Shown: positions 25,836-34,578, counted from the stretch's first letter. The stretch: DNA of 46,614 nucleotides from GCA-2715645 sp042095375 (GCA_042095375.1 JBELBJ010000007.1:1-46614), one strand, 5' to 3'. Notes: generated by a model from the sequence alone, not told the origin. Numbers and translations are program-made.

Positions 25836-26840
25836 ATGATAAATAAAAAAAAAATTTATTTACATATTTTTTTTATCATATTCTTCCCTTTATTCAGCTG
25901 TACTAAGCAAAAGGATTATACTGGAATGTCATGGATAAAACCGGGTGAATTTATGATGGGAGGTATGAATCACTCTGAAGCTAGGAATGATGAGTTTCCA
26001 TCACATAAAGTTAAATTAAATGGATTTTGGATAGATCAAACTGAAATTACAAACTCTGAATTTATGGATTTTGTTAATGAAACTAATTATGTTACTACTG
26101 CAGAAATAGTACCTACTTGGGAGGAAATAAAAGATCAATTACCTCCTGGAACTCAAAAACCTGATGATAGTTTATTTGTAGCTTCTTCTTTGGTTTTTAA
26201 ACCATCACCTTATAAAGTACCACTTTCAGATGTTTCAACATGGTGGGAATGGAGAAAAGGTGCAAACTGGAAACATCCTTTTGGTGAAGGATCTTCTATT
26301 AAGGAAATTATGAATCATCCAGTAGTACATATATCATATTTTGATGCTGTTGAGTATTGTAAGTGGAGAGATAAAAGGTTGCCTACGGAAGCTGAGTGGG
26401 AATATGCAGCAAAGGGTGGAGAAGATAATGTTAATTTTACGTGGGGAAATGGATCAATATCATCAAGTTTTCTAAATTCTTGGGAGGGAGATTTTCCTTT
26501 TTCCAATACAAAAAAAGATGGATATTATTATACTGCACCTGTTAAAACTTATACTCCTAATGGTTATGAGCTTTTTGATATGGCTGGAAATGTTTGGGAG
26601 TGGTGTAATGATTGGTATGATTATAATTACTATAAACTAAATAAGTCATTATCAATTAATCCTAAAGGACCCAATCAATCCTTTGATCCCCAAGAACCTT
26701 ACTCTAAAAAACGGGTTCTTAGAGGTGGTTCATTTTTATGTAATTCAAGTTATTGTTCTGGTTATAGAGTAACTGCTAGAATGAAGTCTAGTCCAGATTC
26801 TGGAATGTCTCACACTGGATTTAGATGTGCTTGTAATTAA
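25836..26840 (+). CDS. Formylglycine-generating enzyme (SUMF1/FGE family) lipoprotein
   Basis: 334 residues; a hydrophobic signal ends with the lipobox LFSC (Cys 22). The FGE-sulfatase domain starts at about 31 (MSWIKPGEFMMGG) and contains RLPTEAEWEYAAKGG (181-195) and MAGNVWEWCNDWY. The two active-site cysteines of true FGEs are both present: C302 and C307 in RGGSFLCNSSYCSGYR, followed by the conserved PDSGMSHTGFRCA. Most family members lack this pair, so oxidation of a sulfatase Cys to formylglycine is likely. The window's sulfatase (41018-42544) has the matching C-x-P-S-R site. An exported FGE would have to act outside the cytoplasm. It is convergent with the methyltransferase gene (4-base overlap). 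Confidence 0.9.
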   Translation: MINKKKIYLHIFFIIFFPLFSCTKQKDYTGMSWIKPGEFMMGGMNHSEARNDEFPSHKVKLNGFWIDQTEITNSEFMDFVNETNYVTTAEIVPTWEEIKDQLPPGTQKPDDSLFVASSLVFKPSPYKVPLSDVSTWWEWRKGANWKHPFGEGSSIKEIMNHPVVHISYFDAVEYCKWRDKRLPTEAEWEYAAKGGEDNVNFTWGNGSISSSFLNSWEGDFPFSNTKKDGYYYTAPVKTYTPNGYELFDMAGNVWEWCNDWYDYNYYKLNKSLSINPKGPNQSFDPQEPYSKKRVLRGGSFLCNSSYCSGYRVTARMKSSPDSGMSHTGFRCACN

Positions 26841-27481
26841 TTATAATTTATTCTTTTAAACAAGGTATAAATGTATTCTCTTTTATTTCCATTAAATGGG
26901 TGTTCATAAGTATAATTAGTAGCTTTTAATAATAAAAAATCTTCGCCTAGTTTTTCCTTAAGCATTTTCTTGTCATAGTTATATATATCTAACCCGCAAC
27001 ATTTTTTTGCTCCTCTTAAGTTAAATTCACATAGAATAACATGACCATTTTTTTTAACAACTTTTTTTAATAAATTAAAATAATTTTTTTGTTGATATTT
27101 TTCTCGAAAAAAATGCAAAACAGCTCTATCATGCCATAAGTCAACTTTATTTATCTTTGATAACTTTTTTGGATTTGTTAAATCATCTTGTATAAATCTT
27201 ATTGAAGATTTGTTTTGAAGTTCGTTTTGAAGTTTTTTTAATGCAATAGAAGATATATCATTAATTATAATATTTTCATATCCTTTTTTGATTAGTAAGT
27301 TGATTAATTTTGAAGTGCCTGCTCCAGCATTGAATATAACAGAGTTTTTCTTTAATGCACATTTTTCAATTAATTCTATAGATAACTTCGGATCAGATTC
27401 AAACCAGCCAAGATTCTTTGATGAAATGTTTTTGTAAGCATTATCCCAATGAATTTTGTAATTGTAATTTGATTCTTTCAC
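26837..27481 (-). CDS. Class I SAM-dependent methyltransferase
   Basis: 214 residues. Rossmann-type SAM-binding motif I reads VIFNAGAGTSKLINLL, followed by IIINDISSIALKKL (acidic loop) and IRFIQDDLTN; the central motif VDLWHDRAVLHFF is typical of a small bacterial group starting HWDNAYKN. The substrate is unknown; relatives include thiol or thiopurine methyltransferase-like proteins. The start is GTG, overlapping the TGA of the upstream TlpA-like gene (GTGA), so they are probably translated together. Confidence 0.85.
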   Translation of the reverse strand: MKESNYNYKIHWDNAYKNISSKNLGWFESDPKLSIELIEKCALKKNSVIFNAGAGTSKLINLLIKKGYENIIINDISSIALKKLQNELQNKSSIRFIQDDLTNPKKLSKINKVDLWHDRAVLHFFREKYQQKNYFNLLKKVVKKNGHVILCEFNLRGAKKCCGLDIYNYDKKMLKEKLGEDFLLLKATNYTYEHPFNGNKREYIYTLFKRINYN

Positions 27482-27957
27482 AATAATTTTTTTATTTTTT
27501 GGATAAAAATTTTAGAAGTGAATTGGTTTTTTTTCATGCCGCTAGTTCTAAATATTTCTTTACCTGATTTATCAAAAACGATAGTAGTAGGCAATCCATA
27601 AGCATCAAAGTAAGAGTAATCTCCTTCAAGTTTTAGAAATTCAATATCATATTTATTTTTTTGAACAAATGATTTTATCGTATTTATATTTTCGTTTGAA
27701 ATTGCAACAAATTTTATACTATCTTTTTCAAAGATTTTTTTTGAATTCATAATATCTTCAAATTCTACAATACATGGTTTGCACCATGTTGCCCAAAGGT
27801 TCATAAATAAAACATTTCCATGATATGAATTAAGATTAATTTTTTTATCATTTAGATCAGTTAAATAGTTTGAATCTATTTCTAAGTTTTTTTTACTTTT
27901 TTTATTACAGGAAAAGAATAATAATAAATAAAATATAATATAAAATGTCTTTTTCAT
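27478..27957 (-). CDS. TlpA-type thioredoxin-fold lipoprotein
   Basis: 159 residues with lipoprotein signal ending LFFSC (Cys 17). The AhpC/TSA-TlpA fold has the redox motif WATWCKPCIVEFED, preceded by FMNLWATWC, and the cis-Pro loop YGLPTTIVFD. It should reduce or isomerise disulfides in the periplasm. Divergent from the secreted HMA-domain gene across 101 bases, it may keep metal-binding cysteines reduced there (inference). It overlaps the methyltransferase gene by 4 bases. Confidence 0.9.
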   Translation of the reverse strand: MKKTFYIIFYLLLFFSCNKKSKKNLEIDSNYLTDLNDKKINLNSYHGNVLFMNLWATWCKPCIVEFEDIMNSKKIFEKDSIKFVAISNENINTIKSFVQKNKYDIEFLKLEGDYSYFDAYGLPTTIVFDKSGKEIFRTSGMKKNQFTSKIFIQKIKKLL

Positions 27958-28022
27958 AAACCTAACTATATGTTAAAAATTATCTTTTTCTTAAAATATA
28001 TAATTATGATAATGAATTTAAT

Positions 28023-28030
28023 TATTTTTG
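28023..28030 (+). promoter_or_regulatory. Possible -7 element (TATTTTTG) for the HMA gene
   Basis: TATTTTTG fits TAnnTTTG and lies 28 bases before the ATG at 28059. No TTG is seen at the expected -33 distance. The region is AT-rich, so chance is possible. Confidence 0.35.
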
Positions 28031-28058
28031 TAACAGATTACTAAAATTATAACTAATA

Positions 28059-28601
28059 ATGAAAATATATTTCTTCATCTTTTATCTTTTTTGTTTTGTC
28101 TTTCCAGCTTTTTCACAGCAATTTCATTCAAAGATTAAAGTCAATGGTCTCACATGCGCTATGTGTTCTTATTCTACTCATAAAAGTTTAGAAAAATTAG
28201 ATTTTATAAAAGATATTATTCCTGATTTAGAAACTACTTCATTTATTTTAGAATTTAAAGAGGGTATGTTTGTGGATTTTGATTTAATTCAAGAAAAAAT
28301 TGAAGATGCAGGTTTCTTTCTTGGTGAAACAGAGATTATTTTTGAAAGTAATATGTTAACATCCAATGATGCACATACCTTAATTGATAATAACTTATTC
28401 CATTTTTTTTCTGAAGTGAATAAAGAGTCAAAAGTTTTTAAATTGGTTGATAAAAATTTTATTACCAAGAAAGAATTTGATGAATTATCAAATAAGACAA
28501 ATCATACGTGTTATTTGACTGGAAAGCATTCTAAATCATGTTGTACTAATCATGAAAATCTAAAATCAGATAAACTTTTTCATTTGAAGTCTGATATCTA
28601 A
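28059..28601 (+). CDS. Secreted heavy-metal-associated (HMA) domain protein with Cys/His-rich tail
   Basis: 180 residues. A signal peptide is likely cleaved near residue 19 (AFSQ). The HMA fold follows at about 22-92, with the metal-binding pair C33 and C36 in VNGLTCAMCSYS and the helix/strand order of a copper chaperone. The last 35 residues hold another cluster: THTCYLTGKHSKSCCTNH-like spacing (NHTC, H, CC, NH), possibly a second metal site. HMA domains bind Cu(I), Zn or Hg; in Bacteroidota exported versions are often next to an outer-membrane protein, as here. The downstream barrel gene is 12 bases away, so they form an operon. Confidence 0.8.
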   Translation: MKIYFFIFYLFCFVFPAFSQQFHSKIKVNGLTCAMCSYSTHKSLEKLDFIKDIIPDLETTSFILEFKEGMFVDFDLIQEKIEDAGFFLGETEIIFESNMLTSNDAHTLIDNNLFHFFSEVNKESKVFKLVDKNFITKKEFDELSNKTNHTCYLTGKHSKSCCTNHENLKSDKLFHLKSDI

Positions 28602-28613
28602 TTATATTTTTAG

Positions 28614-29447
28614 ATGAAAAAAATTTTTCTTTTTTTTCTAATTCTAGTTATAATATTTAATCACTCTTATTCTCAGGAATTATATATTAATTCAGAACCT
28701 GCTAGTTTAATACCTAAAGGAACAAAAGTTGTTAGGCTTTCTTATTCTAATATTATTATTGATGAATCTAATGCCTTAGGAGATGTTGCTAATGCTTTTC
28801 TAATGACTCCGTCTTTAGCATATGGTTTATCAAAAAAAATAATGATAAGTACGAGCTTTCAATTTGCTAATAGACCTTATGAACAAGGTTTAGTCCCTAA
28901 TTTTGGATTCAATGGATTTAAATTTTATTCTAAACAAAGAATTTATACCACAGATAAACAAAAAAATCACACAAGATTATCTTCGTTTTTAAAATATTCT
29001 TTTCATAAAGATAATTTCATGAAAGGTAATATTGATTTAGATTTACAAAATAAGGGTTTTGAACTTGGTTTAATAGGTACTCAACTTATAAAAAAACTTG
29101 CTATCTCAATAACCTCTGCTTATACTAGAGCAAATGATATTAATGACGACTCTAATAATTTAATTAATCTAAGTACCTTTAAAAATTCTTTATCAGCAGG
29201 CTATTTGCTTCTTCCCAGAAAATATAAATCTTATAAACAAACAAATTTTAATTTATACTTAGAATATTTGACTAATACTGTAATGAACAAAAACTTTCCA
29301 GTAAGATATAATAGATTTTCATCTACTTTAGCTCCTGGATTACAATTTGTAATTTTATCTAGGTCTAGATTAGATTTTAGTTATAAAATTAGAAAAGGAG
29401 ATACTGAAAATGAATTTTTTATAAAATTCACATATATAATTTATTAA
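28614..29447 (+). CDS. Putative outer-membrane beta-barrel protein
   Basis: 277 residues; signal peptide of about 20 residues ending HSYSQ|E. The rest alternates polar and hydrophobic residues in strands typical of an outer-membrane barrel (AISITSAYTRAND, YKQTNFNLYLEYLTNT, SRLDFSYKIRKGD) and ends with the aromatic FIKFTYIIY, a usual barrel C-terminus. No named family is recognised with certainty. Cotranscribed with the HMA gene, it could be involved in metal passage or sensing; this is inference from position only. The TAA is directly adjacent to the convergent asparaginase-type gene. Confidence 0.65.
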   Translation: MKKIFLFFLILVIIFNHSYSQELYINSEPASLIPKGTKVVRLSYSNIIIDESNALGDVANAFLMTPSLAYGLSKKIMISTSFQFANRPYEQGLVPNFGFNGFKFYSKQRIYTTDKQKNHTRLSSFLKYSFHKDNFMKGNIDLDLQNKGFELGLIGTQLIKKLAISITSAYTRANDINDDSNNLINLSTFKNSLSAGYLLLPRKYKSYKQTNFNLYLEYLTNTVMNKNFPVRYNRFSSTLAPGLQFVILSRSRLDFSYKIRKGDTENEFFIKFTYIIY

Positions 29448-30467
29448 TTATTCTTCGATCAAATAGGATCCTTTATAAACCTTAAATCCATCTTTTGACC
29501 AATATGCAAGTTTTGGTTCATTTCCTTTTTTTTCTTTGATTGATGCACATCCAACAGAACCATCTTTTCCTAAAGCAACAATTTTATCATTAAAATCAAT
29601 ATTTTTTATTCCCCCATTTATATCAACAATTTTTTTACATAATGCTTCACATGCTTCTTGTGGAGTCTTTCCATTTCTCATTTGTTCAACTACGAAGAAT
29701 GAACCACAAGTTCTTAAAATTTCTTCTCCTCTTCCTGTAGCACCAGCTGCACCTACTTCGTTATCAACATATAATCCAGCTCCAATTATTGGTGAATCAC
29801 CAACTCTTCCAGGTATTTTATAAGCAAGACCGCTTGTAGTCGTTATTCCTGCCACATCATTATTTGAATCCATTGCTAAAACATTTATTGTTCCAGTAGA
29901 TCTTTCAATATCATAATTACCATCTTTTGGAGGAAACCAATCATCTTTATCTGAAATATTTTCTTTCCATCTAAGCCAAATTTTTCTTGCTTTATCTGTT
30001 AATAAATTTTCTACTTTAAAACCATGAGCAATAGCAAAATTTTGTGCTCCTTTTCCTACAATATGAATATGATCAGTTCTCTCCATTACAAGTCTAGCAA
30101 TAGATGAAGGAGTTTTTATTCCTTCTAAACAAGCAACAGATCCACAATTATGAGTAGGTCCGTACATTATTGAAGCATCTAATTGTACTACACCATGTTC
30201 ATTTGGAAGACCCCCAAATCCAACTGATGTGTCCTCAGGATCTATCTCAGTTACATTAGCAGATTTTTCAACAGCATCTAATAACTCTCCATTATTTGAT
30301 AATATTTCCCATCCTGGTTTTAAAACTTTTTCTCCCCAATCTTCACCTCTACTACAAAGTATAATAGCACCTTCTTTTTTAGATGATTTTCCTTTTAGGT
30401 TTGTAACTAAAGGAGCAGTAGCTCCAATTGCTGATAATTTTTTTAAAAATGTTCTTCTATTAGTCAT
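29448..30467 (-). CDS. N4-(beta-N-acetylglucosaminyl)-L-asparaginase, Tat-exported
   Basis: 339-residue Ntn-hydrolase that splits the GlcNAc-Asn bond left after glycoprotein breakdown. A twin-arginine signal (TNRRTFLKK, then a hydrophobic Ala-rich stretch to about residue 22) suggests folded export. The autocatalytic site is likely T193 in STGTINVLAMD, and the beta-subunit start is followed by GITTTSGLAYKIPGRVGDSPIIG and YVDNEVGAAGATGRGEEI, typical of the glycosylasparaginase family (compare the Elizabethkingia enzyme). The 5' end overlaps the glycosylase-like gene by 8 bases, so they may be cotranscribed. Confidence 0.93.
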   Translation of the reverse strand: MTNRRTFLKKLSAIGATAPLVTNLKGKSSKKEGAIILCSRGEDWGEKVLKPGWEILSNNGELLDAVEKSANVTEIDPEDTSVGFGGLPNEHGVVQLDASIMYGPTHNCGSVACLEGIKTPSSIARLVMERTDHIHIVGKGAQNFAIAHGFKVENLLTDKARKIWLRWKENISDKDDWFPPKDGNYDIERSTGTINVLAMDSNNDVAGITTTSGLAYKIPGRVGDSPIIGAGLYVDNEVGAAGATGRGEEILRTCGSFFVVEQMRNGKTPQEACEALCKKIVDINGGIKNIDFNDKIVALGKDGSVGCASIKEKKGNEPKLAYWSKDGFKVYKGSYLIEE

Positions 30468-31137
30468 TAGTTTTAAAATTTAATTTATTTATATATTCTT
30501 TTATATATTTTGGTTTTTGTTTTAATCTATACTGCAAAATCCATCTGGGATGAGGCAGAGTAACAATTTCATTAAAGAATTTATATTCTTTGTTGATCTT
30601 TTCAAAAAATTTTTGGTTTTTTCCTTTCCCAATTATTATACAAAATTCTCTTTTTCCAAAATTTTCACATTGATATTCAATCCATTCTACTATTTTTTTT
30701 TTCCAATTTTTTAAAATTATTTTACTATCGTAATAGTTACAATTTTTATCATCTTTTGTAAATCCAAATGGACAAACACTACTAATAAAAAATTTGTTAT
30801 AGAATTTTTTTATACCTCCATTAGTTAAAATCATTTCATAAATAAACTTTGAACTAATTTCTTTTTTTTTATTAAATGAATTATTTATTAAGCAGTATTT
30901 TTCTAAATTATAACCATCAGTAAATGGTATTCCTGTTAAACCACCTCCAAGTCTTCCTGGATTAATGCCAAAAATTATTATTCTTTTATTATAGTCACTA
31001 AAGTAGGTTGAGTAAAATTTTTGAACAAGCTTCCAAACAGTTTCATTTTCGTAGGGGTTCATAACAAAAATATTATCGGGAACTTTTACTGGCTTTATAT
31101 TTTTTAAAAATTTTAAAATTTTTTTTGAATTGTTCAT
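30460..31137 (-). CDS. Uracil-DNA glycosylase-family protein (SMUG/DUF4918-like)
   Basis: 225 residues from the ATG at 31137; a TTG five codons upstream is in frame but less likely. The two family motifs are present: IIFGINPGRLGGGLTGIPFTD (read in two parts, about 61-81) for water activation and uracil binding, and LPHPRWILQYR near the C-terminus for the DNA-intercalating loop. It probably removes uracil or oxidised pyrimidines from DNA. Rich in Lys and Asn. It precedes the glycosylasparaginase gene on the same strand with an 8-base overlap. Confidence 0.82.
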   Translation of the reverse strand: MNNSKKILKFLKNIKPVKVPDNIFVMNPYENETVWKLVQKFYSTYFSDYNKRIIIFGINPGRLGGGLTGIPFTDGYNLEKYCLINNSFNKKKEISSKFIYEMILTNGGIKKFYNKFFISSVCPFGFTKDDKNCNYYDSKIILKNWKKKIVEWIEYQCENFGKREFCIIIGKGKNQKFFEKINKEYKFFNEIVTLPHPRWILQYRLKQKPKYIKEYINKLNFKTND

Positions 31138-31160
31138 TTTATAAATAATCAATAGTTTTG
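31130..31160 (+). promoter_or_regulatory. Bacteroidota-type promoter for the dienelactone hydrolase gene
   Basis: TTG at 31130-31132, a 20-base spacer and TAGTTTTG at 31153-31160 match the TTG-N(17-23)-TAnnTTTG consensus. The -7 box ends 17 bases before the ATG at 31178. The -33 part lies over the first codons of the divergent glycosylase-like gene. Confidence 0.58.
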
Positions 31161-31177
31161 TTCAATAGAAAATTTAT

Positions 31178-31966
31178 ATGAGATCAATTTATGTATTCTT
31201 TTTTTTAATATTATTTTCTTGTAGCCAACAAGATAATAAATCAATAGTTAAAAAAGAGATTAAATATCAACTGGATTCATTAGAAATGAATGGTTATCTA
31301 GTTTATGACGAGTTTATTAAAGAGAAACGACCAGCGATTCTTGTTGTTCATGAGTGGTGGGGTCAAAATGATTATCCTAGAAAAAGAGCTGAAATGCTTG
31401 CTGAACTTGGATATGTTGCATTTGCTATTGATATGTATGGTGAGGGAAAAGTAGCAGACCATCCTAAAGACGCTGGGGCATTTAGTTCTTCAGTTATGAA
31501 AAATTTTGATTTAAGCAAGGAAAGGTTTATTAAAGCAATGGAGGTTGTTAAAGAATTAAATTATGTTGATAAAAACAAAATTGGAGCTATAGGGTATTGT
31601 TTTGGTGGTGGTGTAGTTTTAAATATGGCTAGATTAAATGTTGATATTAAAGGGGTTGTAAGTTTTCATGGCTCATTGGGTAAGGCAGTTGATTATACTG
31701 GACCAACATCCACTAAAATTCTGGTTTGTAATGGCGCAGATGATAGAATGGTAGGAGGGGATGCAATTTTAAGATTTAAGCAAGAAATGGATTCTATAAA
31801 AGCTGATTATGAATTTATTAATTATTCTAATAGTACACACGGATTTACTAACTCAGAAGCAACAATAAATGGAGAAAAATTTCAAATAGGATTAGCTTAT
31901 AACAAAGAAGCAGATATAGAATCATGGAAAAAAATGCAATCTTTTTTCAACCAAATTTTTAATTAA
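31178..31966 (+). CDS. Dienelactone hydrolase-family lipoprotein
   Basis: 262-residue alpha/beta-hydrolase with lipoprotein signal ending LFSC (Cys 15). The nucleophile is C141 in GAIGYCFGGG, as in dienelactone hydrolases, with D189 in GADDRMV and H221 in NSTHGFTN. VVHEWWGQNDYPR near 57-69 is also a family motif. Exported members have unknown substrates and may cut esters of organic matter in the periplasm. It stands alone with its own promoter and is convergent with the DUF2911 gene, 7 bases apart. Confidence 0.9.
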   Translation: MRSIYVFFFLILFSCSQQDNKSIVKKEIKYQLDSLEMNGYLVYDEFIKEKRPAILVVHEWWGQNDYPRKRAEMLAELGYVAFAIDMYGEGKVADHPKDAGAFSSSVMKNFDLSKERFIKAMEVVKELNYVDKNKIGAIGYCFGGGVVLNMARLNVDIKGVVSFHGSLGKAVDYTGPTSTKILVCNGADDRMVGGDAILRFKQEMDSIKADYEFINYSNSTHGFTNSEATINGEKFQIGLAYNKEADIESWKKMQSFFNQIFN

Positions 31967-31973
31967 ATAAACT

Positions 31974-32576
31974 CTATTTTAATCTTTTATTAAATCTTTC
32001 TATATGATCTTCAGGCATTGTATCAACTTGAAACCCAACAATAACATTAGACCATAACATTATAACATTAGCAACTTTATTATCATTTGCATCAATTCTA
32101 TAAAATAATCTTTCAATATTATTATCCCATAAAGTAGGTTCAACATCAATACTTAATGCTAAATCATTATTATAACTCTCCATATCCATTTTTCCATCTT
32201 TCATATATGCATAAGGGTATTTAACTGCCTTATTAAAATCAATTTTCCAATTTCCTTTTTCACTTGGAGTCATAGCAATAGAATATTTTCCTGCTCTTAA
32301 AACTTCCCCTCCAATTTTTACTGAGGTACTAAATACGACTGATGTAGGACCATTTGCTCCAGCTCTCCATAATTTATCATATGGAACTAAATCACCAAAA
32401 ATTGTTCTGCCTTTAACTCTAGGTGATGAATAGTAAATTTCTATTTTTGTCATTCCAACATTTTGAGATACCGATGCTTGTGGACTTGCAACCGGTTCTA
32501 AAAAGTTAGTTTGCATTTGAGAATAAACGCTAGAATTAAAGAAAATTAGAATAAATAATATTGATATTTTTTTCAT
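31974..32576 (-). CDS. DUF2911 family exported protein
   Basis: 200 residues with a signal peptide cleaved near residue 19 (SVYSQ|M). DUF2911 motifs: SPQASVSQNVGMTKIEIYYSSPRVKGR (in two parts), PYDKLWRAGANGPTSVVFST and LRAGKYSIAMTPSEKGNW. The family is abundant in Bacteroidota and its role is unknown; the fold is probably a beta sandwich in the periplasm. Confidence 0.9.
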   Translation of the reverse strand: MKKISILFILIFFNSSVYSQMQTNFLEPVASPQASVSQNVGMTKIEIYYSSPRVKGRTIFGDLVPYDKLWRAGANGPTSVVFSTSVKIGGEVLRAGKYSIAMTPSEKGNWKIDFNKAVKYPYAYMKDGKMDMESYNNDLALSIDVEPTLWDNNIERLFYRIDANDNKVANVIMLWSNVIVGFQVDTMPEDHIERFNKRLK

Positions 32577-32621
32577 GTTTTTGATTTTAAATTTAAAGAT
32601 TAAATATTAGGATTAATTTAA

Positions 32622-33650
32622 TTATATCAAAGTTTTTTTATTGCTATTTCTTTTGAGTTCCCATGACCAAGCAGATTCCAACATCTTTTTTAAATCAAAT
32701 TTAGCTTTCCACTTCATTTTTTCATTTGCTTTTTTTGTATCTGCATAAATTTTTTCAATATCTCCTTTCCTTCTGTCTGCAAACATATAATTTAATTTTT
32801 TTCCAGAAATTTTTTCAAATGTATTAATAACTTCAATTACTGAGTATCCTATTCCAGTTCCAATATTAAAAAACTCATAATTATTTTTTGAATCTTTAAT
32901 ATATTCATATGCTTTTATGTGAGCTTTTGATAGATCTTCTATATGAATATAATCTCTTATTGCAGTTCCATCTTTGGTATTATAATCATTACCAAAGACT
33001 TTTAATCTAATATTTTTATTAAAACAACTTTGTGTAATAATTGGAACTAAATTACTTGGAGTTTCTTTAGGACTTTCTCCAATTAAATTACTATTATGTG
33101 CCCCTACTGGGTTGAAATATCTAAGCGAAATATTTTTAAATAATTTATTTTTCTTACAAAATTTTAATAAAATTTCTTCAGATTTTATTTTAGTTTCTCC
33201 ATATGGAGAACTTGCTTCTCCAAAAGGCATAGATTCATTCACAGGTAAAATTTTTGGAATACCATATACTGTACAAGAGGAGGAAAAAATAAATTTATTT
33301 ACTTTAAACTTTTCACAACATCTTAATAGGTTTTTAATTCCTTCAACATTATTAAAAAAATACTTTTTAGGGTTTTGAATTGAATCGGATACTGATTTTA
33401 ATGCTGCGAAATGAATTATACAGTCTATATTATTTGTTTTAAATAAATGAAATAATTCCTCGTAATTTGTAATGTCACAATTGAAAAATTTAGGTTTTTT
33501 TTTTGTTATTGAATAGATAGAATTTAATATATCTAATTCAGAATTACATAGATTGTCAATTATTATTATTTCATAATTTTTTTCTAATAAATTAACAGAA
33601 GTATGTGATCCAATATATCCTAAGCCGCCTGTTATAAGAATTTTTTTCAA
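32622..33650 (-). CDS. galE: UDP-glucose 4-epimerase
   Basis: 342-residue short-chain dehydrogenase-type enzyme that interconverts UDP-glucose and UDP-galactose. NAD-binding GGLGYIG (8-14), the catalytic SSSCTVYG region (S124 or S125) and the YxxxK pair Y150/K154 in SPYGETKIK are visible; RYFNPVGAH and RDYIHIEDL are also typical. The start codon is TTG (no ATG nearby). The nucleotidyltransferase gene lies 16 bases upstream on the same strand, fitting a sugar-nucleotide unit. Confidence 0.94.
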   Translation of the reverse strand: MKKILITGGLGYIGSHTSVNLLEKNYEIIIIDNLCNSELDILNSIYSITKKKPKFFNCDITNYEELFHLFKTNNIDCIIHFAALKSVSDSIQNPKKYFFNNVEGIKNLLRCCEKFKVNKFIFSSSCTVYGIPKILPVNESMPFGEASSPYGETKIKSEEILLKFCKKNKLFKNISLRYFNPVGAHNSNLIGESPKETPSNLVPIITQSCFNKNIRLKVFGNDYNTKDGTAIRDYIHIEDLSKAHIKAYEYIKDSKNNYEFFNIGTGIGYSVIEVINTFEKISGKKLNYMFADRRKGDIEKIYADTKKANEKMKWKAKFDLKKMLESAWSWELKRNSNKKTLI

Positions 33651-33666
33651 ATCAAAAAATATAAAT

Positions 33667-34575
33667 TTACCACAAAGAAACAGGATATTTTTTTTCTGCT
33701 ACAAGTCTATTTATTTTTTTAATAACATCAGGTTTATCTTCTTTAAAAGTAATTCCAAACCATTCTTCATCAACATTTTTTGCATAAATGTTTTTATTAT
33801 CATCTATCAATGAATTTAGAATTTCAGGAAGTAAAAACTCCTTTGTTAAATGATTAATATTTGAATTTAAAAATCTTTTAAATTCACTTTTTAAGTGATT
33901 TACAAATGATTTTCTAAAACCAAATAGATTCATCGATACTTGCTGATTTTGATCAATTTGTATTCTATTAGTTTCATTTTGTAATCCATAAATTTTATTT
34001 TCTTTTGTATTCAGTTTTATTTTATGAGTTTCTTTAATCCCTTTTAAGAGATGTTTATCAACATTACATATGCCCCTAGAAACTTCTCCATTTTTAGAAA
34101 GGGTATTTTTTATTAAATATGATACTACACAAGCATGAAACTCTGATTCTTCAATTTTTTTTAATGTATTATACATTTCTTTGTATCCGCCAAGCCCATA
34201 GAAATCATCTGCATTAACAGTTGCAAACGGTTCATCAATAACACTTTCACAACAAATAACAGCATGGCCTGTTCCCCAAGGTTTGATTCTGTTTGAAGGC
34301 AACTTATTATCTTCCAATCCATAATTCATAGGTTGAGGTACAATATCATATCTTATATTATTAAACCTATTAAAAATTGGAATATATTTTTTTTCAAAAT
34401 ATTCAATAAGTTCTTCAGTTGTTAATATGATAAATTTTTTAAACCCAGCCCTCATAGCGTCAAAAATTGAATAATCTAATATGGCTTCTTTATTTGGTCC
34501 AAAACCATCAACTTGTTTTAATCCTCCGTATCTACTTCCAAGTCCTCCAGCTAAAATTAAAAGTGATGGTTCCAT
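33667..34575 (-). CDS. Sugar-phosphate nucleotidyltransferase-like protein
   Basis: 302 residues. The nucleotide-binding start LLILAGGLGSRYGGLKQVDGFG is the signature of NDP-sugar pyrophosphorylases. VNADDFYG around residue 119 corresponds to the metal-binding Asp motif. No C-terminal hexapeptide repeat is seen, so it is the short form common in Bacteroidota, whose sugar specificity is not known. Position next to galE suggests supply of a UDP- or dTDP-sugar for surface glycans. It starts 3 bases after the stop of the downstream paralogue of the Cys-rich pair. Confidence 0.88.
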   Translation of the reverse strand: MEPSLLILAGGLGSRYGGLKQVDGFGPNKEAILDYSIFDAMRAGFKKFIILTTEELIEYFEKKYIPIFNRFNNIRYDIVPQPMNYGLEDNKLPSNRIKPWGTGHAVICCESVIDEPFATVNADDFYGLGGYKEMYNTLKKIEESEFHACVVSYLIKNTLSKNGEVSRGICNVDKHLLKGIKETHKIKLNTKENKIYGLQNETNRIQIDQNQQVSMNLFGFRKSFVNHLKSEFKRFLNSNINHLTKEFLLPEILNSLIDDNKNIYAKNVDEEWFGITFKEDKPDVIKKINRLVAEKKYPVSLW

Positions 34576-34578
34576 TAA

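Noticed and set aside
29536..29823. 95-residue open frame antisense to the glycosylasparaginase gene
   Set aside because: Overlaps a clear catalytic domain on the other strand; Pro/Ser-rich composition is a by-product of its codons.
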